Shown: positions 10,116-18,252 of the stretch, one piece after another
Layout of the letters: the number at the start of each line of letters is the position of its first letter
Position numbering within the stretch: position 1 is the stretch's first letter
DNA from: Nakaseomyces glabratus
Taxonomy: Eukaryota > Ascomycota > Saccharomycetes > Saccharomycetales > Saccharomycetaceae
Reading direction: 5' to 3'
DNA: 64,000 bases
Assembly: GCF_010111755.1 (NCBI RefSeq)
Contig: NC_088958.1
Coordinates: 62,001 to 126,000, forward strand
The notes under the pieces: generated by a model
Told to the model about the DNA's origin: nothing
What the model saw: the letters and a program-made list of their open reading frames with translations, nothing else
The model's database searches: none
Program-made: the position numbers and the translations under genes

Positions 10116-10508
10116 TTAGACTGTAGAGAGCCATAGCTTGTAGTTGTCCTGAGCGACGTTGGCAAAGTTGTAGTTTTGTCTAGGTACCTCCGCGGTGGTT
10201 CTAGGAGCTGTTGTGTACAATCTGTTCTGTATCTTGGAGTAGAAGTGCGAGTCTGTGTCCGCGTAAGCATCGCTTCTGGGTATCATCTCGTCCTCGTACG
10301 ATAGCGGGGTGAATGTGTAGTTGTTTCCCAAGGTGAACACTGACTCGTATGAAGAAGGTACGCTGTCGCTGTCGCTTGTGCTGTCGTCATCGTCATCCTG
10401 ATCGAGATCGAGATCGACGTCTTCATAGAGCGGATCCTGTATCACTGGCTTGTACACCACTGGAGCCTCCTCCTCATTTATGCTTATAGGGAAAATAATG
10501 TCAGACAT
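10116..10508 (-). CDS. ICY2: Icy1/Icy2-family small acidic protein
   Basis: A 130-residue protein, near the lengths of S. cerevisiae Icy1 (127) and Icy2 (136). The molecular function of the family is unknown; Icy1 was named from a genetic interaction with the cytoskeleton. What is seen: a hydrophilic protein with VVYKPVIQDPLYEDVD near the N-terminus, an acidic run of Asp residues (about 32-43), then FTPLSYEDEMIPRSDAYAD, and a C-terminus ending FANVAQDNYKLWLSTV. No membrane segment or catalytic motif. Identity is supported mainly by position: GH63-type gene, ICY and GYP are adjacent in both duplicated S. cerevisiae tracks. By track (YPL side) the name would be ICY2; ICY1 cannot be excluded. 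Confidence 0.72.
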   Translation of the reverse strand: MSDIIFPISINEEEAPVVYKPVIQDPLYEDVDLDLDQDDDDDSTSDSDSVPSSYESVFTLGNNYTFTPLSYEDEMIPRSDAYADTDSHFYSKIQNRLYTTAPRTTAEVPRQNYNFANVAQDNYKLWLSTV

Positions 10509-10603
10509 TGTGTTTGTGTTGTGTGTGTGTTGTATTGTTGTACTGTTGTATTGTAAGGTGTTTGTAATCCTTGCTTTTGTATTTCTAATGGTGTTATATT
10601 TGC

Positions 10604-10672
10604 TGTACTTATAGTTGTACTTGTACTCGTAGTTGTACTTATAGTTGTACTTTTAGTTGTACTTGTAGTTGT
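10604..10672. repeat. 12-bp tandem repeat (AGTTGTACTTAT type)
   Basis: About five imperfect copies of a 12-bp unit, AGTTGTACTT plus two variable bases, in the ICY upstream region. Confidence 0.8.
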
Positions 10673-10830
10673 TTGCTGTGCTGTGTTGTATTGTTTCGAA
10701 TGTCTCCAATTGATCTTGCAAACCCAATTGCTTATATATGTCAAAATTTTATGGGTGTCGGAAGAGTCATTTTTTCCAGAGGGGAAATCCACAGTTCAGG
10801 GAGCCACATGTCTCCCCGGTTCCCAGCGAG

Positions 10831-10881
10831 GTGCAGTGTGCAGTGTGCAGTGCGCAGTAGCAAGTACCAAGTAGCAAGTAC
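10831..10881. repeat. GCAGTGT and AGCAAGTACCA short tandem repeats
   Basis: Three to four copies of a 7-bp GCAGTGT-type unit run directly into copies of a unit resembling AGCAAGTACCA. Confidence 0.75.
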
Positions 10882-11092
10882 TGTCCGGGTTCTGGTGCGG
10901 TGGGGTCCCCTTCGCTCCGTTTCCCGCATTGTCAGCCCAATAGAGGTTATCACTGTGGTGGGGGGTGCGCATCGTGCGGTCTGTTCTGTGTCTTGGTCTG
11001 TGTCTGGGTATGACACATTCTCCTCTGTGTCACTGATCTTGGAACTTCCCGCACCCTCGTGGCTTCCGTGTGCTTCTATTCTTCTCAGTTCA

Positions 11093-11139
11093 CTGTTCTT
11101 CTCTGTTCTTCTCTGTTCTTCTGCGTTCTTCTCTGTTCC
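11093..11139. repeat. 10-bp tandem repeat TGTTCTTCTC
   Basis: Nearly five copies of the pyrimidine-only unit TGTTCTTCTC, one copy with a GC substitution. Confidence 0.85.
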
Positions 11140-11318
11140 ACGAAGAAACAAATGGGAAAATGACTCAACACCAGGCGTTCTAGAACAATCCAACCCACGG
11201 GGAAATCAATTCTCCCTCGCTCTCTCGCTCCCTCGTCACTAATTTGCGCACGTTGGGAAATCGCACCCTCCCGGTTACCCAACCCTCAATGTACACCCAC
11301 ACCCTAGCGGGTCTCATG

Positions 11319-11360
11319 TGGGATTCACCGGGATTCACGGGATTCACGGAATTCACCGGG
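11319..11360. repeat. Tandem repeat GGGATTCAC
   Basis: Four imperfect copies of GGGATTCAC with one- or two-base spacers. Confidence 0.8.
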
Positions 11361-11586
11361 ACCCCCCCTCCACACTGCCACAGTTCTCTTGCAGACACCA
11401 GCCATCAATTGGAAGAAAAACATTCATTTACACATGCTATATCGTTATAGACGTATGTTCGTATTATTCGCTTTTCGCTGTGGAATTAGTGGTACTATTC
11501 GCCACGGGAAACAATGGGAAAGATGTGTCATTGAACTCCGCTCTCGCTCTCGCTCTGGCTCTCTCTCTTCCCCGTGTGTGTGTGAC

Positions 11587-14500
11587 TCACTTGCCAAACA
11601 CTTTCTTGAACCCTGACCAACTGGCCCCAGCTGAAGAGCGCAGGTTCGTGCCCAGTGTGGTCCCCAGTGTGGTCCCCAACGTGGTGGGCTCTCTGTTCAT
11701 CCTGTTGGCCATCTTCAGCTCCTTCACAAGCAGTTTCAACTCTTCAATCCGGTCTTCAAGCTTCATGTTCTCCCTCATGACTTCTGTATTTCTATGTGTG
11801 GCTCTCTGAAGATCCACTTCCAGGTCATTCGTAGCCACATGTGCTTGGTCCTCGCTCACACCGTGGTCCTTCAACTGCTGGATCTCTGCACGCACCGACT
11901 CTATGCTCCCTTGCAGATCGTTGTGCTCGTCCAGCAACATCTGGTACTTCAAGCGGATCTCAATGAGCTCGCTCGCTATTGACTCATGCTCGTGGTTCAG
12001 CTGCTTGTAATCGTTCTGTAACTTGTGGTACTCCTTGTTCAACTGGTGGTTCTTGATCCGCATTGACTCATACTGTGTCTCCCGCTGGTGCTCCAGCTGC
12101 TGTATCTCTTTGTACTCTTCGCTGTAACGCCTCAACGACAGCGGCGTGATCTGCACATCAGCTATGGCATCCTGCACAAACTGGTCCACATCGTACCGAG
12201 TTTCCGCCACATCGTCGACAGCAGGCTGTGAGTCATGGACTATCACCGAACTGGCATCAGCACCATCAAGCTTGTCCTCGCTGACACGGTATACTTCAAA
12301 TAGCTCCTCTTTCAGGAAACTTAGTAACTGGTCAAACTTCAGAGATAATATCTTGGCCTCGTTCTTCAGCATCAGATTGACAGCAAACTTCAGGATCGAC
12401 TCTAACCCTTCAACAAATATAACATCCAGAATCCTCAACACAAACGACAACGGGAACTTGTATGCGAACATGGTCAAGAACCACTGAGTAGCATACATGG
12501 AAGCTCTGACACCCTCACGGTTCAAATGGTTCGACAACTGTGAAGAATTCTCCTCGATGATTCTGTCAAATTGATACAGCGAAAGCACTAGCCCAGGCAT
12601 CTCAGGTAAGTAGAAATCTCTGAGTCCATAATTCTTCATCAGACCGACTAACAACCCAAAGGCGTCTGCTTCAGTCTCACAATTTAACAACAGTGGAGCT
12701 ATCACAAACGCCATACCTTGAGTATAGCCAACTTCAGGATCAAAAATTGTGTACACCTTAATCACATTATATAGAGGTTCAATTTTTTCTTGTGGGATGA
12801 AGTTTGTCCTCTTCAAATCTCTTCTAATGGCGGCATCATGGGGGGTAGGTTCGGGAAGTAGTGTGTTATAGATATCTTCCATCTCCTTCGATTTAGAGTT
12901 TGTCATCAACTGCCATATTATTCCTCTTATCTGAGTTGGAATTCCAGCAATTACTTGTTGCTCTAACTTTTCCGGTTCTTGACTAGCCACTGCTGGGAAG
13001 TCATTGACAACTTCAGTCCAAAATGTCCAATCAGTACGTAGCAATTCTTTCTTTTCATCTTTACTATACTCATGGTCGGCTTCGAGCTGAGCTTCAGTTA
13101 CATTTTCTTCTTTTAAGTTTTCCAAAATGCTAGTATAATTAGTTTTCAGTTGCGTTTGTCCTTCTTCTAATAACTCTTGTGTGGATGTAGTTTCTCTTAG
13201 GACATGGCTGCTAGTCTTCCGGTATCTGTTAGCAATTAAATTGACATCAGCAGCTGTTTCTAATTGAGAAGAACTCTGTCTCATAGATGAACTACTTGGA
13301 TATCTTTTATGTTTTGCCTTTATTTTCCCCTTTTCAAATTCCTCTCTAAACTTATCAGATTTCAATTCTTCCGCTAATGGTGGTGGCACAGCGTTTTTAA
13401 CCCTAGTTTTCATTTCCCTACTTGGTAAGGCAGGCGGCGTTCTGTGGTCTGTGTCACTAGTAGTAATACTCATCGGAGATTGAGATATGTGTCTGGTTGG
13501 AAGTGCTGGCGGTTTACCACTGTAATGTCCATTATATTGTTCGTCATCATGGTCCGACATCTGTATCCCATTGTGATTCTCATCTTCGTCTGTATAAGTG
13601 AAGTCATGCATGTTCCTATTGGAACCTTGTTGTTCAGAGTTTTCGTAGTCATCACCGCTGGTAAACCTATGTTTGATAGGTTTACCAGCATTTAGTAGAC
13701 TGTCATGGTCCGAATGGTCATTTTCAGGAGAATTGTCTTTCTTCTCAGTTGTTTCTTGGTCTTGTGCAGGTAACAGATCTTTTTCACCGCTGTTCTCTTC
13801 GACCTTTATTAGACTCTCTTCTCGTTGTTGGTTGGTGGTTTTATCCACAGTACTCATTTCTGGAGCTGGTAACAAATTGTCCTCGGTTGGGTCTGTACTT
13901 ATTAGAGTATCAGATTTCACATCGTTCTCAAGGTTCTTTTCCAAGGAGTTCTTGATCTCTTTAGATGCTTCAGTTATAAGCACCTCATTTTCGGTTGTAC
14001 CATGATCAATCATATCATCATTTGCTTCGTCATTTGTACCATTGTCTTCATTCTTTGGAGTCTGTATTGGAAAGTTTTCCTTCGATTCTTTGCCCATGTC
14101 ATTGTGTTCCAGTGTTGGGTTTTCTAGAACCTCTTCCTTTATCTGTGTGTCGGAGATATTGGTTTGCTTCTCTGAATTCAATTTGGTAGAGACATTAGTT
14201 TCATTTAATTTTTGTGCTTCATTTTCGCCTTCTGGTAGGTGATCTAATGGTGAACTGTTCAAGTCTTCTTCAGTCATATAGTCATTTGTTTTGTCTGATG
14301 AATTTCCGGTTTTTGAGAGATCGTTATCTTGGCTCTTTTCAATAGTATTCAGATCTTTTTCATCCTTTGCGTCAGTTTGTCCTTCTGCACTCTCTCCATG
14401 TTCCTTATTTACATGATCTGTAGTTACTACTAGCTTTGGCTCCTCCAGTTGTGTAGATGTGGCCAACTCTTCATTTGATGGTTCTTGTATTTCGGCAGTG

Positions 14501-14715
14501 CTCTCTTTTTCGTTACCAGCACTGTCGTCAATACTTTCAGCTTCGTTTTGTAATGCCTGTTGAGACTGTTTCTTCTTCTTGGCCTTCTCCTTCTTCTTTT
14601 TATTCTTCTTGCTGTTTTTACTCTTTACCGGACTGGCGTCTATCGACGACACGCCTGTGCTTTCTGCCATATCAGAAGCGGTCTCGACGTTTCCCAAATC
14701 GGTACTGGTTGCCAT
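11587..14715 (-). CDS. GYP5: TBC-domain Rab GTPase-activating protein Gyp5/Gyl1
   Basis: A 1042-residue protein starting at the ATG at 14715; the frame extends ten codons further to a TTG that is not used. Gyp5 stimulates GTP hydrolysis by Ypt1/Sec4-type Rabs in ER-Golgi and exocytic traffic. Layout: a long hydrophilic acidic N-terminus (residues 1-560) with a lysine-rich stretch near residues 30-50 and proline motifs such as PPALPSR and PPALPTR that could bind SH3 domains; a TBC domain (about 585-800) with the catalytic arginine in IRRDLKRT and the glutamine finger in VGYTQGM; a C-terminal coiled coil (about 860-1000). Both fingers are intact, favouring an active GAP (Gyp5) over the GAP-dead paralogue Gyl1. 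It is longer than S. cerevisiae Gyp5 (894). A TLGT tripeptide-like repeat sits near the C-terminus. Confidence 0.9.
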   Translation of the reverse strand: MATSTDLGNVETASDMAESTGVSSIDASPVKSKNSKKNKKKKEKAKKKKQSQQALQNEAESIDDSAGNEKESTAEIQEPSNEELATSTQLEEPKLVVTTDHVNKEHGESAEGQTDAKDEKDLNTIEKSQDNDLSKTGNSSDKTNDYMTEEDLNSSPLDHLPEGENEAQKLNETNVSTKLNSEKQTNISDTQIKEEVLENPTLEHNDMGKESKENFPIQTPKNEDNGTNDEANDDMIDHGTTENEVLITEASKEIKNSLEKNLENDVKSDTLISTDPTEDNLLPAPEMSTVDKTTNQQREESLIKVEENSGEKDLLPAQDQETTEKKDNSPENDHSDHDSLLNAGKPIKHRFTSGDDYENSEQQGSNRNMHDFTYTDEDENHNGIQMSDHDDEQYNGHYSGKPPALPTRHISQSPMSITTSDTDHRTPPALPSREMKTRVKNAVPPPLAEELKSDKFREEFEKGKIKAKHKRYPSSSSMRQSSSQLETAADVNLIANRYRKTSSHVLRETTSTQELLEEGQTQLKTNYTSILENLKEENVTEAQLEADHEYSKDEKKELLRTDWTFWTEVVNDFPAVASQEPEKLEQQVIAGIPTQIRGIIWQLMTNSKSKEMEDIYNTLLPEPTPHDAAIRRDLKRTNFIPQEKIEPLYNVIKVYTIFDPEVGYTQGMAFVIAPLLLNCETEADAFGLLVGLMKNYGLRDFYLPEMPGLVLSLYQFDRIIEENSSQLSNHLNREGVRASMYATQWFLTMFAYKFPLSFVLRILDVIFVEGLESILKFAVNLMLKNEAKILSLKFDQLLSFLKEELFEVYRVSEDKLDGADASSVIVHDSQPAVDDVAETRYDVDQFVQDAIADVQITPLSLRRYSEEYKEIQQLEHQRETQYESMRIKNHQLNKEYHKLQNDYKQLNHEHESIASELIEIRLKYQMLLDEHNDLQGSIESVRAEIQQLKDHGVSEDQAHVATNDLEVDLQRATHRNTEVMRENMKLEDRIEELKLLVKELKMANRMNREPTTLGTTLGTTLGTNLRSSAGASWSGFKKVFGK

Positions 14716-15610
14716 GGTATCTTTTGGATTGTGCAACTTGATCAACTTTCTTCTCGACTATAGTTTGTATTAGACTCGATTATTTGGCCAGTGTAATATC
14801 AATAGATTGTGTTCTTCAAAATCAGCCAGTATGAGCTATCCTTCTTAACTCATAAAAGCACTTTTCCTTTTTAGCAACTGCGCATCCTTTTCTTTCCCTT
14901 TGAAAGGGCTTCGCTAACTGAAATCGCTCTTTTCGCTCCCGTTTTCGAGGTTACTGTGCCAAAGTCGATCAGGGCGAAGTTGACACATCTGCTTTTAAAA
15001 ATAGAATTGAACAGATAATTCCGAACCTTACCTAGGATCTCAAAACCAATTGGAGATCCTGTTGATGAAACGAAGGACAAATTCGGACTAACAAGCTCTG
15101 GCTAATTAAAATCGAATCCTGGTCAATTGGTCCTCGAATTACTACTAACAGGTAGTGTCTCAAATTTCTTGTATGATAATGAATGAGAATGATCTCCATT
15201 CTCTTTTAGCAAGAAACCAAGGATTGTACATCCAGACCAATTGGGTTCAGGGTAAATGGTCTGCAGCCCTGTAATAGTTTAAAATGGTGAGAATTTGTAA
15301 TGAAATCGCAATAATTGAGCTATGTCAACATGATATATATTGCCTACCGACAGTAGCAAGGTTGGAACTAGTATCAATAGCAACTAGCCTCTCTTCCGAA
15401 CGTTATTGATAACCATACATCTATTCTAAGACTTTTCATAATGTAATTATAACAACACTTAGAGAATTCTGCTCCCATGTACATGTAGATTAACGAGACC
15501 AAAGCTTTACTATCTTCTGCGTTGAGGAATTACAAATATCACTACTGTTAACAGTCAGTATCAAACCTTTACTCATACTTTAATATCTATGACTACACTG
15601 CGCAACTTTC

Positions 15611-15620
15611 AGCCGCCGCT
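15611..15620 (+). promoter_or_regulatory. URS1-like motif (AGCCGCCG)
   Basis: AGCCGCCGCT on the plus strand matches the core of the Ume6 site (consensus TAGCCGCCGA) except at the edges. It is about 190 bp upstream of the Sgs1-like ATG. Confidence 0.5.
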
Positions 15621-15650
15621 CATATTTTTCTTCTCAAATATTAACGGTAG

Positions 15651-15660
15651 TCGGCGGCTA
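15651..15660 (-). promoter_or_regulatory. Perfect URS1 (Ume6 binding site) TAGCCGCCGA
   Basis: The minus strand reads TAGCCGCCGA, an exact match to the Ume6 recognition sequence that represses early meiotic genes in vegetative cells and activates them with Ime1. It lies about 145 bp upstream of the Sgs1-like ATG, inside the usual 100-250 bp window for functional URS1 sites. A second core lies 40 bp away. Confidence 0.7.
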
Positions 15661-15803
15661 AACTGTCGATAATACACACTTTCTGCTTTAGATTAGGTTT
15701 GATGTAATTTGTTTCTAGACCAGCATAATTCTTGAGCTAATTCTAAGCAAGAAGGGTCGATATTTTGGAGGAGGCCTACAGGAGGCCTAATCACTTGTTT
15801 AGA

Positions 15804-17960
15804 ATGAGCCAGATAGCGGAGTACTTTATGAACCACTTGGATCCAACTGGATATGATACAAGTGACTCTTATGGAAGTTGTATTGTATCGAGTTCTCAGA
15901 GTTATAAAGGCCAGTCTGCCCTAGAACAGTGCCTATTTGTTCCAAGTTCTTCTTCATTGCCATCTTCTCAGCTATCAGGACTGGTCAATGCACAACAAAC
16001 ACAGCCAGATAGCAAGAAAGAGAACAAGAGTTCATTGAATACAGCAAATCCATGGGATAAGCAAGTACAGAACATTCTAAAGTGTACCTTTCATATGGAG
16101 CAGTTTCGTGGCTCGCAAATCGACATAATTAATTCTACTTTACAGGGGAAGCATGTGTTTGTATTAATGTGTACAGGTGGTGGTAAATCACTATGCTATC
16201 AGTTGCCTAGTTTGGTAACTTTGGGGTATACAAAGGGAACTACAATTGTCATCTCACCATTGATTTCATTGATGCATGATCAAGTAGAAGCTCTCATAAG
16301 TAAAAGGATTAAGGCATGTATGTTGAGTTCAACAAGTAGTTCAAAACAAAAAACAATGGCTTTACAACTTCTTTCAGAAGGAAAACTAAATTTATTTTAC
16401 ATCTCTCCGGAAATGGTCATGGGTTCGTCACCCTGTAAAGGTATCATTAGGAGATTATATCGGCAAAATCGGTTGGCAAGACTAGTTATAGATGAAGCAC
16501 ATTGTATATCTAGTTGGGGACATGATTTTAGACCAGAATATAAAAAATTGGGTCAGTTGACCAAAGAGTTTGACGGTGTTCCTGTAATGGCGCTTACTGC
16601 AACAGCGAACGACAATATTCAAGAAGATATATTGAAAATCTTAAACCTGAAGAATGTTGTTGTTTTTAAAGATAGCCTTAACAGAAAGAATTTATACTAT
16701 GAAGTTGTGCAAAAGAACTCCAGAACAATAGAATACATGACTTACTTACTCAAGACAGAATTTCATGGTCAATCAGGTATTATATACTGTAACTCAAAGG
16801 CATCTTGTGAAAAAGTTAGTAAAGAACTAAACCAAGCAAATATCTCGAGCGAATTTTACCATGCAGGAAAGACGGCTAACTCGAGGTTAAATACTCAAAG
16901 AAAATGGCAACAAGGTACGATTCAAGTTGTATGTGCTACTATTGCTTTTGGGATGGGAATTGATAAAGAAAATGTACGATTTGTGTTTCATTATGACATA
17001 CCAAGGTCTATGGAGGGTTATTACCAAGAAACCGGAAGAGCAGGTAGAGATGGGAATCCTTCGAAGTGTATCTTGTTTTTTTGTCTTCAAGACGTTAATC
17101 GGTTACAGATATTAATACAGAGAGAAAATGTTTCAGCTTTGCAGAAGGAACACAATTTGAAAAAACTACAAGACGTACTAGTATATTGTCATAATAAAGT
17201 GGACTGCAGAAGATTACAGATACTTGAATATTTTAATGAGGAGTTTTTTCCCAGTAATTGTATGAAAACTTGTGATAATTGCAAGAATATTGGTGTTTCG
17301 ACCATTGAGCAAAAGGATTTCACACATTATGCGAAACAGATACTGTCTCTGCTGCGAAAGCTAGGAAACGAGCGTATCACTACCAATCAATGTCAGGACA
17401 TCTTTAGAGGATCAAATAACATGAAAACCAGATTTTCAGGTTATGATAATTTTGAAGAGCATGGATCAGGTAAGGACTTAACCAAATCTGAAACGGATAG
17501 ATTATTTGTTCATTTATTGAAGACGGGATATGTTTGTGAGTATTTTTTTACAAATAGCATGGGTTATTCAACAAAATATCTAAAACTCCCTGATCCTATT
17601 AAAGAGATTAAGGGCAAAGTAATGTTAAACTCTTTAAAAAAGCAATATAAAGCCAAGAAGAAGCAGGATATTGACGTTGATAATTCACAGTCAAGGATTG
17701 ACACATTTAGTAGTTCTCTCAGTCTTTTTAAATGCCATCAAAACTCCAGTTTCCAAAGTGAGGATGTTTCAATGCAAAACTTGTTATCTGAAAATTCTCA
17801 GAGTATGCTAGATGACAATAGCAGTCTTATTTTTGAAACTATTAACTCTTGCATTAGTACAAATTTGTATTGCACAGAGGAGAAAGAAAATCACAAGCAT
17901 CCAAAAAGAAAAAAAAGAAAGTCTGAAACTCTTCCATTTAAAAAACGGAAGAAGAGTTGA
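15804..17960 (+). CDS. Short Sgs1-like RecQ DNA helicase lacking N-terminal and HRDC regions
   Basis: A 718-residue 3'-5' DNA helicase of the RecQ family, half the length of S. cerevisiae Sgs1 (1447). The first ATG is at 15804; the frame opens at a TTG 39 bp earlier. Seen: motif I CTGGGKS (residues 123-129, with Cys instead of the usual Pro before TGGGKS), motif II DEAH (230-233), LTATA, motif V AFGMGIDK, motif VI QETGRAGRDG (408-417), then the RecQ zinc module with Cys468, 486, 490 and 493 and the winged-helix (RQC) region to about residue 590. The closest family is Sgs1 (shared TTIVISPLISLM, WGHDFRP, NLYYEV). No Top3/Rmi1-binding N-terminus, no HRDC domain; the tail ends in a basic KRKKRKSE/KKRKK nuclear signal. 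All catalytic motifs look intact. The place and divergent orientation beside GYP match SGS1 beside GYL1, so it is probably a retained duplicate copy. Confidence 0.85.
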   Translation: MSQIAEYFMNHLDPTGYDTSDSYGSCIVSSSQSYKGQSALEQCLFVPSSSSLPSSQLSGLVNAQQTQPDSKKENKSSLNTANPWDKQVQNILKCTFHMEQFRGSQIDIINSTLQGKHVFVLMCTGGGKSLCYQLPSLVTLGYTKGTTIVISPLISLMHDQVEALISKRIKACMLSSTSSSKQKTMALQLLSEGKLNLFYISPEMVMGSSPCKGIIRRLYRQNRLARLVIDEAHCISSWGHDFRPEYKKLGQLTKEFDGVPVMALTATANDNIQEDILKILNLKNVVVFKDSLNRKNLYYEVVQKNSRTIEYMTYLLKTEFHGQSGIIYCNSKASCEKVSKELNQANISSEFYHAGKTANSRLNTQRKWQQGTIQVVCATIAFGMGIDKENVRFVFHYDIPRSMEGYYQETGRAGRDGNPSKCILFFCLQDVNRLQILIQRENVSALQKEHNLKKLQDVLVYCHNKVDCRRLQILEYFNEEFFPSNCMKTCDNCKNIGVSTIEQKDFTHYAKQILSLLRKLGNERITTNQCQDIFRGSNNMKTRFSGYDNFEEHGSGKDLTKSETDRLFVHLLKTGYVCEYFFTNSMGYSTKYLKLPDPIKEIKGKVMLNSLKKQYKAKKKQDIDVDNSQSRIDTFSSSLSLFKCHQNSSFQSEDVSMQNLLSENSQSMLDDNSSLIFETINSCISTNLYCTEEKENHKHPKRKKRKSETLPFKKRKKS

Positions 17961-18252
17961 TTTCTTAATCAATCTACAAATACATATACTTAAAACTTGC
18001 TTTGATTTTTTATCCATTATTTAGTTTGGACAAGCTATTTCACTTAGGTTAATAGATAACCAAGGCATCCAAATACACAACTGGTATACAAATCATTAAA
18101 TATTTCGTTATTAGGTATATAATATAGTCTATATGATTAGTATTGAATTGTAAATCAGTTAGGTACCATTAGAGGCATTCGGTTCTAGATTAGTAAATTA
18201 ATTATATGCAGTCCATTATATGCCCGAATGTTATATCGACTATGCTAAAGAC

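Larger units (their letters stand above)
10509..11586. other. ICY promoter and GYP downstream region; microsatellite-rich, RPL36 absent
   Basis: About 1.1 kb without a credible gene. Several long stop-free frames on both strands here are by-products of low-complexity repeats. A TATATA element lies near 10733, about 225 bp upstream of ICY, and STRE cores (AGGGG near 10780, CCCCT near 10908) occur. RPL36, which lies between ICY and GYP in both S. cerevisiae tracks, and CMC4 are not found. Confidence 0.65.
14716..15803. other. Divergent promoter region GYP5 / Sgs1-like helicase
   Basis: About 1.1 kb between divergent genes with no credible coding frame. It carries two GCCGCC-core URS1-type motifs close to the helicase start. 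No remnant of GAL4 (a Zn2Cys6 cluster would show as closely spaced Cys pairs), SPG5 or an upstream Sgs1 N-terminal exon is visible. Confidence 0.65.

Noticed and set aside
10673..11450. Several overlapping open frames of 60-190 residues on both strands
   Set aside because: They arise in microsatellite-rich, GC-rich spacer DNA where stops are rare; the products are repetitive and match nothing I know.
15765..15803. TTG start extending the Sgs1-like helicase by 13 residues
   Set aside because: Non-ATG initiation is rare in yeast and the extra residues show no family similarity; the ATG at 15804 is used.
14716..15803. GAL4 or an Sgs1 N-terminal exon in the GYP5/helicase spacer
   Set aside because: No Zn2Cys6 cysteine pattern and no long frame with splice signals leading into the helicase frame was seen.
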